From: Symsagittifera roscoffensis
Taxonomy: Eukaryota > Xenacoelomorpha > Acoela > Convolutidae
Assembly (NCBI RefSeq): GCF_963678635.1
Contig: NC_087068.1
Span: 23,152,388-23,216,387, forward strand
Reading direction: 5' to 3'
Length of the DNA: 64,000 nucleotides
Both the position numbers and the translations under genes were made by a program. Positions 57,161-64,000 of this stretch are shown one piece after another. How positions within the stretch are numbered: position 1 is the stretch's first letter; every line of letters begins with the position of its first letter. The notes below the pieces were generated by a model, which saw nothing but the letters and a program-made list of their open reading frames with translations, was not told the origin of the DNA and did not search any database.

Positions 57161-57577
57161 GGCTACTCCAGTGGCGGATTTAGGGGGGGGGGGAAGCTTC
57201 TTTGTTACTTTTTAGCGTCTTTGGTCCCCCTTTGGTACTTTTTAAGAAATCCATTTTTGGCCGACCGACCCTAAAATTTTTCTAAAGGCGCCTTCGACGC
57301 CAATATATACTAATTTTGAGGGGGGAGCGCGCGCCGAAAAAATGCGATTTCTTGGTCAACATTTTCCAAAAAGTTCCTAAAAACGCCTTTTTTGGACTGT
57401 TTTCTCAACTTTTGCCTGCGGCGCAGAAAAATTGGCCGAAACAAGGACTAAACCGTGCTTAGGGAGAGCTCAAAAAAGCAATTCAGTCGACCTGAAAAAT
57501 AAAAGCCACAAAACTTTTCAAATTTTTTTGAAAATCCGCCCCCTCGAGAAAATCGTAGATCCGCCCCTGGGCTACTC
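57161..57577. repeat. 8-base target-site duplications of the hAT MITE
   Basis: GGCTACTC at 57161-57168 and again at 57570-57577, exactly flanking the element at 57169-57569. Confidence 0.92.
57169..57569 (+). mobile_element. hAT-superfamily MITE, 401 bases, intact ends
   Basis: The terminal inverted repeats are CAGTGGCGGATTTAG and the complement of GTAGATCCGCCCCTG. The 8-base target duplication and CAGNGGCGGA ends fit hAT transposons. The interior has a G-run, GCGCGCGCC and GGTCCCCC...TTTGGTAC; no transposase. Decayed relatives lie at 12073, 46013 and probably in the palindrome at 9230. Confidence 0.9.
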
Positions 57578-58090
57578 TATTACTTTTTAATGAAACAACA
57601 CGCGTCAAAAATGTTTTTGTTTTTTAAGAGTGACATTTTGTGTCTACATTTTGCAAAAATTAATAACTAAACCGTATCAGTTGAGTATCTCTGTTTGCTT
57701 TTGGCTTCATTATTTTATGTGTCAAATCAACTTGCTTTGGAATTTTACATAGAAAACATTTGAGCGTTCAACTGATAGACGGAATCTATAGCAATTAATT
57801 TATTATCCGAGCTATTTTGCGACTGCTCGACTTAAGTTTTGACTATAATATGCTTCAATAGTGCTCGGCATGTTTCGACTGAGCTGAAGTTATCTTTTGA
57901 CTTTCTTGGCCAAAACTGCGTGTGCTTGGTTTCTGCGCTTTATAATGGCTTGTCGACAGCCGAAAATTTTCACCCAAAAACCTGCACCTGCTCAACTCTC
58001 AACTTTGAATTCGAAACGCAAGCCAAGCACTTCAAACCGGGCACCGCTGAGCGTTTGCGACTTCTTGGTAATTGTCAATGTCGTACTCAC

Positions 58091-58272
58091 ATCAATAGTT
58101 GACATGTTCATTGTGAGGTCAAATGTGCATATTGAGCAGTTGGCAGATGTGTTGAAGAGCTCCAGACTCAAAGTGACCAGTCCTTGAGTGACATTAGTGG
58201 AATTAGATCCAGAATGAACAGTCTCATTGGAAACGCCAGAAAGAGATCTCCGTTTTCTTTTTCCATCCACTG
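58091..58272 (-). CDS. Exon of a glycosylated, furin-site-bearing protein (unidentified)
   Basis: Acceptor TAATGTAG (AG at 58273-58274) opens VDGKRKRRSLSGVSNETVHS, then NSTNVTQGLVTLSLELFNTS, then CSICTFDLTMNMSTID, up to a strong donor GAT/GTGAGT (58085-58090). If unspliced, the frame runs on to a stop at 57992. KRKRRS is a proprotein-convertase type site. There are several N-x-S/T sequons and two Cys, consistent with an extracellular protein. It lies 0.8 kb downstream of the vWFA exon on the same strand, so it may belong to the same or a neighbouring secreted-protein gene. Family not recognised. Confidence 0.5.
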
Positions 58273-58495
58273 CTACATTACAAAATAAAATTGATATTAG
58301 TGTTAACTCAAATTTATACGAAAAACAGCTTAAATGAACGAAGAAAGCAGAAAATTGGAATATATCCTAAAATACATGATTTGATGATATAATCAGTCTT
58401 AAAAATTCTAGTTCAAAGCATCCCAGTCTCAAGAAAAGTTCGATAAACCCAATTAAAAAAACATCTTAAGAAAATCAAGTTTTTTAATAAAAGAA

Positions 58496-58529
58496 GTTGC
58501 GGTGAGCACTAATGTGCTAATTTCGCAAC
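58496..58529. repeat. Compact perfect-stem hairpin
   Basis: GTTGCG pairs with CGCAAC and, inside it, AGCAC pairs with GTGCT around TAAT. It stands out from AT-rich surroundings. Confidence 0.6.
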
Positions 58530-59055
58530 AGCAATAGGCGGATCTTTTTCCCCGACCCAGATAACCGACACTTTTCTGGTTTAACGAGTGGTTTTATAAA
58601 ATTCGTTTATGCAGACCAAAAATATTTAGAACGGCTCAATTAGTCAATTTGCTTATTTATATAATTATGGATGTGGTGCCAAATTTTATAATTATGGGAC
58701 CTTGTAAAAAATGCAAGTCAAAACTGGCAGCAGGGTCGAAATTTAAAGGGATTTTTTAGCTTTATTTCAAGCGTTATTTTGGCGTCGGAAAGTTTGGTTG
58801 ATACTTACTGTAATCAAATAAGCAACAATGTATATCTCACTCACATGAAGGAAGCAGCGGATTATTACTGGAAGAGGTTGTGATACTTTTGATTTACTAT
58901 TCCACTCAAAACTGCGATTAGGTTAGAAAAAAAAGAATATCGTCAATTAGTTTTTGGTTCTGTATTTTCTCTCTCGAATCAATCTTTGTGAATTTCTTGT
59001 AAAAGAAAAAAAAACATTTTAAAAGCGGCTTTTGCATAATCTTTCACATCCGAAA

Positions 59056-59499
59056 CTAACTAGGTTTGCAGGAATCGATTGCCAACTGTTTTGGAGTGGC
59101 TTTGTTAGCTTCAAAGTTCATTATCTTAACGTCGTCATAAAATACGCTACTAGGAACAGAGCCATCACACTTCACGTAAATAATCATGAATGCGTCCTCT
59201 TGCCCTGTCGCTGGTGTGAAATCTAGCAGTAACACAATGTTAGTCCGAGGATATTTCAGTTGAACAATTCTTGGCTCGCCTAAGAGGATGTTCTTGATGT
59301 CAAAAATGTCATGTGTTCCGGTATCAATAGGAGCAATTGGTATGCTACATATGTCATACAGAATAGATGGCATTTCAGTCTCAAATTCGCCGAAATTATC
59401 GTACTGCTTGACGTAATCTTCGGAAGTCGCCGCCAGGAGAAGCTCGCTTCTTTTCGTCCTCGAGGTCATTCCGATAGAGTAAACAACAATTCCATCAGC
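59056..59499 (-). CDS. von Willebrand factor A domain C-terminal exon, probably terminal
   Basis: Acceptor ATTTTAG (AG at 59500-59501) opens ADGIVVYSIGMTSRTKRSEL, then LLAATSEDYVKQYDNFGEFE and MPSILYDICSI. This is the last strand-helix unit of a vWFA fold (A-GI-V--IGV ... EL--IAS-----V-----F--L-----IC). A further 85 residues follow (GEPRIVQLKYPRTNIVLLLD, EDAFMIIYVKCDGSVPSSVF) to a stop at 59056, with no good donor in between, so I read it as the last exon. vWFA proteins are usually secreted or membrane adhesion proteins. The exon with the MIDAS motif (D-S-S) was not found upstream; the ATG inside the exon is not a start. An AATAAA signal lies on the minus strand near 58763. Confidence 0.78.
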   Translation of the reverse strand, partial: ADGIVVYSIGMTSRTKRSELLLAATSEDYVKQYDNFGEFETEMPSILYDICSIPIAPIDTGTHDIFDIKNILLGEPRIVQLKYPRTNIVLLLDFTPATGQEDAFMIIYVKCDGSVPSSVFYDDVKIMNFEANKATPKQLAIDSCKPS

Positions 59500-59605
59500 C
59501 TAAAATGCAGTGAAAATATGATATTTTTCTGGTCCATGAGCTGGGAAAAATTCGTTATCTAACAGTTATAACAGTCTAAAAACTTTCGGTTAATAGAACT
59601 GCTAA

Positions 59606-59812
59606 TCATTTTCGGAAAACAGAGATATAAACCTCGATCTCCGTTTTTTTAGGTTGGAAAATTAGCTGACACCTCTTCTCAGGCTTTCTTTTGGTTCCGA
59701 TATGGCAAACTGTTTTCAGCTTGTTTTTGAAAAGAACCAGTTTTAGTGACCAGTCACACCAGCTCAGTTTAACTGAGAAACGAAGTGCGACCTTACCGGC
59801 ATCCAGTTTCAA
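59606..59812 (-). CDS. Unidentified open frame upstream of the vWFA exon
   Basis: Open for 68 codons with protein-like composition (GKVALRFSVKLSWCDWSLKL, KLKTVCHIGTKRKPEKRCQL, KKTEIEVYISVF) and three Cys. GCCG/GTAAGG and TTTCTCAG near its start could be splice sites. It might be an exon of the vWFA gene but does not resemble a vWFA core. Confidence 0.3.
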   Translation of the reverse strand: MKLDAGKVALRFSVKLSWCDWSLKLVLFKNKLKTVCHIGTKRKPEKRCQLIFQPKKTEIEVYISVFRK

Positions 59813-59879
59813 GCTTTAATAATTGATTACAATATGGTTTTAATACCAGTCTTACGAAATTAAGAAAAAATTGATTTCA

Positions 59880-60660
59880 ATCAGTTAATAACCTATGATA
59901 ATCTCTCTTTTTGAAATCAAATATAATCGATTATTTTTATCCAAATATCCAATTTATTTATTTTGCAGAAAAATCCATTATAATCAACTATAATTGATTA
60001 TAATCCCTGTGTTTGCCCATTTTGTTTTCGACCTTTTACCTGAATTGCTAATTTTTTTTAATTTTTGTAGAGGTTTGTTTTTGTGAAAAATGGGAAACCT
60101 GTTTCAACTGTATTCAAATCAATTCAAATTTATTAAGTTTTTTTTTTCATTTCTTCTTGATTGTAGTTGTTTCATGATGCACATTTTAATTTTTTGACTA
60201 CCAAAAAATCAGCACACTGCTTTAGTTTCATGATTTATATAGAAGAGTTATATTTCACCTACCGCAGGATTCTTTCAACTAATGTGAAAAGATCTCTATG
60301 AAACTTTTGTTTTGTGGTAAGACTTTGTGTTCAGATGAGCCAAAGAGTGACAAGACTTTTAAAGATTTTTGACAGAAAAGGATTATAATCGATTATAAAT
60401 AAAAATATATTAGAAGAGATCATAAGAGACTATAAAAGAATAAAAAAGATTATAAAAAATTATAAGAGATTATAAGAAATTTTCGGAAAAATTATAATCA
60501 GTTATAATTGGATATAACTTATTATAATGTCAAGAAAAACGCGTTATCAAAATAATAGATTATGAATTTTTAAACACCTAAATTTAACGCTTATGATTGA
60601 TTATAATTTTGATAAAGGTACAATTAGAATTGCAATATAATCGATTAATTTCTCTTTTAA
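59880..60660 (+). repeat. AT-rich dispersed repeat with TATAATCGATTATAAT motifs, copy 2
   Basis: Both ends are dense in ATTATAATCGATTATAAT-type strings (59930-60005 and 60380-60660). The middle matches the inverse of 27728-28340, as noted there. GATTATAAGAGATTATAAG is repeated tandemly near 60410-60480. Confidence 0.7.
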
Positions 60661-61139
60661 GTGAGTGCGGGTAGAGCTTCTTTTCTTTTTTTTGTAATAA
60701 ACCCGTAATTTTCGTTTTTTTTGTAATAAGCTCTCACTTATCGCAATGAAGAAGTTATCAAGAAGTTAACAACCCAAAACTTCTGTAAAAGAGCTGGATG
60801 TTAAGAGCAGGGCTGGGTAAAAATATATTGTTTTGCATTAGTATTTAATGTTTTGCGCTGTTTTAGGACATTCCTGGAAAACTTTTGCAAAACCCAAAAT
60901 TTCAGACATCAATTTTTGCACTAAAATTATTGCAAACAAAAACCTACAGCGCAATACTTTCCAGGACTCGTTGGTGACGTAATAACCCAGCGGAGCGCAC
61001 ACCAGGTTATGTTCTTATGTAAATAACTACAAAGAGTGTTGTTTACTCTGTTTCAGTAAACTGCTGGCCTGTTTATAAATACGTTACGAGCAAACCCTTA
61101 TCTTATCCACCACGTCTCTGATCCGATCGTGGGCTCTTG
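60661..61139. other. No gene seen
   Basis: Includes a short GC-richer stretch, GACGTAATAACCCAGCGGAG then CGCACACCAGGTTATG (60975-61013), with ATAACC/GGTTAT as outer inverted bases. No known function. Confidence 0.35.
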
Positions 61140-61640
61140 TTGTTCCGACTTTTGTAAAGAAAGTAACGGAATATTTGTGCAAGGGGTGAGGTTTTTTTCT
61201 TCAGACAAATTTCGATTTTTTGATTAACCATTTTTTCAATAACACTCGAAAGCTATTGTTGTCCTGAGCTTAAATTTGAAAAAAATTTAACCTGTGACCA
61301 ATTTTCAAAAAAATATGGGGGCTTAAGGATTGCCATTTTGGCCAATTTGGGACTAGTAACGCAATGTATATTTTGCACTATTAAAGCGTAAGCGGAGATT
61401 TACTCAGTCTTAGAATTTTTTCCAAATTGGTCCAAGAAAGCCTATATGCCATAATTGATTAGTAAATGGATCTGTCAAAATCGATTACTTTGTACTAAAT
61501 ATGGCATGTGGGGGGAAGTTTTAACAAAAAATTTGAACATTTAAAAAAAAAATTTAATTTTTATTTGTTACATTTAAACTTTTCATGTTATCACTGCTCC
61601 ATAGACATGAAACGGCAGTCAGAAAATTCAGGACTTCGCC
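61140..61640 (+). mobile_element. Hairpin-ended element, 3' hairpin lost
   Basis: Starts TTGTTCCGACTTTTGTAAAG, its first stem weakened. It runs through the GCGTAAGCGGAGATTTACTC and GGCATGTGGGGGGAAG blocks and stops at TTCAGGACTTCGCC, where the CCCTG arm is missing. Confidence 0.85.
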
Positions 61641-64000
61641 ATCAACATCAATTGCAGAAACCAATTTGTCGAAGAAACTTCGACTAGATGAGCATGAGTG
61701 TGCATTGAACTAACACCCGTCAACAACTAGAGTTGTAGAACGAATAGTTAGCCCGGCAAAATTAACCCTAGTAGAAAGATTGTTAATCAGGTGAGCCATA
61801 CATAACCGGTACACTTAAGATTTTGCCAATTCGAGCGCGAAAAAGAACTTGTTCAGACATGATCAAATTCGTTTACCCGAGAGTTAAAGTTTTGTAACCC
61901 TGCCGCAAAACGATGGTTTTAAAAGGATGGTTTTCGATGCAAGTATTAATTTCATTAACAAGACGCAAAACTATAATGTTTTTTTTTTGGTTGAAATTCA
62001 ATGCAGCTGGCTATGTCATTGCGCGTCATTGTAGGATTTAATTTAAAAACTAAACTGATTCCAGAATATTCTGCTTTTTTATTATTTCTTTTTCCTACAG
62101 TAGTGTATTCTGATCAGTTGGTAAAATTGAAACTAAGTTATTGCGAAGGCTATAAAACTTGAAAACATAATTAAAACCGTTTCGGTATAACACGGATTTG
62201 TATATCTCTTCCCATCAATAAAAACAAAACGCCTCAGAACACGGTACCAGTGCAAATAATTTCTGATTCGAAATCAAAACAAGCCGCTTCTAAAGTAAAA
62301 GTAAACTACTGAATCCATGCTAAGGTTGTTTGTATCCCCAAAACGCAGTAGACCCAAAATACAAGCAGATTTCCCCAGACTGCAGGAGAGAGAAAGCTGA
62401 AAAAATTGAGACTTAAACAAATCATTGCAAGTGTCGGTCGCGAAACAAAGAACGAGAGAGTGTTTTTCAGCTGCTGAAACAACTGGTCTGCAAAACTTGA
62501 TTTTTGTTTATTTTCTGTGTTTTTGTTTATCAGGGTAAACTTTAAACGCCCTTTGAGCCACATGATTGGTAATCGTAAAACTTAACCAGAAGTTAACCGT
62601 TGAGCCATTGCTCTCATCGAAAGAACTTTTAAGGAATCGGATTCAAATTTGTTATTTTCACAGAGCTAGTAGAAAACGAGAAATTTATCAGTGAAAGCTT
62701 TCAGTGGAAAGCTCGCAAAATTTTAATCCTTGCTCCTGAACAGTTTCTAGACTTCAGATTTTACGAATCTCAGTTCATATAAAAATTATTTCGATGATTT
62801 TCGTTCCAATTTTTGAAGAAAACACTGAAAAGTCAGGCATTGTTTTATTTACTGAGTTTTTGATATGTGCAATTTTGAAATGAAGATATACTTCTTGTTT
62901 GGTACAATCCAAAAATGTTCAAGCTGAGAAAAAAAAATCAACAGTGAATTTAGATTAGGGTTGGTGTCTTAATTATTATACAAACGCAAGCGTGGGTTAA
63001 AAATGATTAATAGCTTGTTTTCTTTTTTGTTTATATTACTCAGTCCTGTTAAGGAAATCATTAGTAATACTTAGTGGTTTGACTATTTCGCTTCAAGTAG
63101 ATACATATGCCTAAACTTCTTTCTTAAACACCTACGTTTTCATACATTTGGATTAAAGGGACAAAGTTTAACGGGTATATATGCAAAATGTTTATAAGCT
63201 ACGCCGCCAAATGTAGGGGGAAAAATACAATATCGGGTTTATGTGCATTTTTGAGCCTTAAAACTTTTGTTGTGAATAAGATAGAAGCTTGACTAACGGG
63301 ACCTTGATGGTTCTCCTATGCTAGGGCAAGACCGTAATTTAGCTAATTTTTCACTTCGTTTTTAAACCGAGAGTTAAAAAATCTTCAAAAATTGATGTGA
63401 AATCTTGAAAAAATCAAAAAAATGAAGAAAAAAAAATTGTTTAAAAGTCTGATTTTTTTTGTCTCAAACTGTCCAAAAAAGCTTCCAATCGATCATTCAA
63501 GAGTTATACCACATTGAAATACCTTGGAGAAGCTCTAGAGATGTTTTTTTTCTCGAAAATGTGATTTTTTTCTTTGGGTGTCTGAATCGTGAACCGAGAT
63601 GAAGATTAAAATTTTTTAATATCCAGCAACCTCCCGGAACCAAAGATTCTCCGTCGGACGACCATCGCAAAAAACATTTTGTTTTTGCTTAAAAACAACT
63701 CCTCCATGGTATTTTTTGCTATTTTTTGTTTTTTGAACTAATTATTTAATAAAATTTTTATAACTTAACTGAAGTGAACCGATTGATTTGAATAGAACCA
63801 TAGGTTCAGAGCGTCAAATTCTTAAGATTGGAATAAAAGATTTTTCAGATTTTTTTTTGAATGTTATTTTGAATTTTTGTTATTTTAAAAAATGTTAGTT
63901 TTGATCATTGGTAGAGTGAGAAATGACTTACCAATTTGGGATGAAAAAAAATCAAAAAACTTATAAAAGTAAAATTAATCAAAAATTTTGTTTCCAATGG
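61641..64000. other. No confirmed gene
   Basis: Mostly AT-rich. A minus-strand frame at complement(62306..62563) opens from ATG for 85 codons and has two hydrophobic segments (LAMICLSLNFFSFLSPAVWG and LLVFWVYCVLGI). A strong acceptor CTCTCCTGCAG inside it would instead give SGEICLYFGSTAFWGYKQP in another frame. Neither is recognised. 63581-63668 is GC-richer but not coding-like. Confidence 0.3.

Overview
This window looks like a piece of a repeat-rich, AT-rich genome of an invertebrate animal. Intact-looking genes are almost absent. What coding sequence there is comes as single exons with GT/AG splice sites: a fibrinogen-related/EGF gene and a von Willebrand factor A (vWFA) gene, both on the minus strand. 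The rest is mostly decayed transposable elements: a CR1/Jockey-like LINE, two tandem BEL/Pao LTR retrotransposons, a hAT-type MITE with its target-site duplication, and a large family of short elements with a hairpin at each end. One 200-base assembly gap (10698-10897) is present. I cannot name the phylum. Nothing bacterial, no CRISPR array and no tRNA gene was seen.

Layout. 1-2826 is a LINE remnant that enters from the left edge. 3872-6697 (minus) holds three exons of an EGF plus fibrinogen-C-terminal protein; the two fibrinogen exons join in phase, but the exon for the start of the domain is missing. 3310-9476 is crowded with hairpin-ended elements and ends in a 247-base near-perfect palindrome. 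14033-27727 is a tandem array built from a 1.0 kb block A, a 0.16 kb block R and a 2.4 kb block B, ordered A-R-B-R three times and closed by a fourth B. That fourth B (B4) keeps about 0.8 kb which the other three have lost, and it appears to be the ancestral form. 30122-31700 is a head-to-tail trimer of the hairpin-ended element.

33975-34706 is a broken gene whose first 130 codons are open and look like an SGNH-type domain. 34740-44365 holds two adjacent BEL/Pao copies with gag zinc knuckle, reverse transcriptase, RNase H and integrase motifs. Both are full of stops, have complementary internal deletions, and the second carries a 681-base tandem duplication in its reverse transcriptase. From 44.4 to 64 kb the sequence is mainly non-coding with scattered repeats. 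It contains a 292-base diverged 18S rRNA fragment (53908-54199), the hAT MITE (57169-57569), the vWFA exon (59056-59499), an exon with a dibasic cleavage motif (58091-58272), and several very short candidate exons supported only by splice sites.

The most unusual items are the hairpin-ended family (at least 17 copies at very different ages, with offset subterminal inverted repeats), the A-R-B array into which one old copy of that family was absorbed, and the 18S fragment, whose changes keep a helix paired and shift it toward the bacterial/mitochondrial form.
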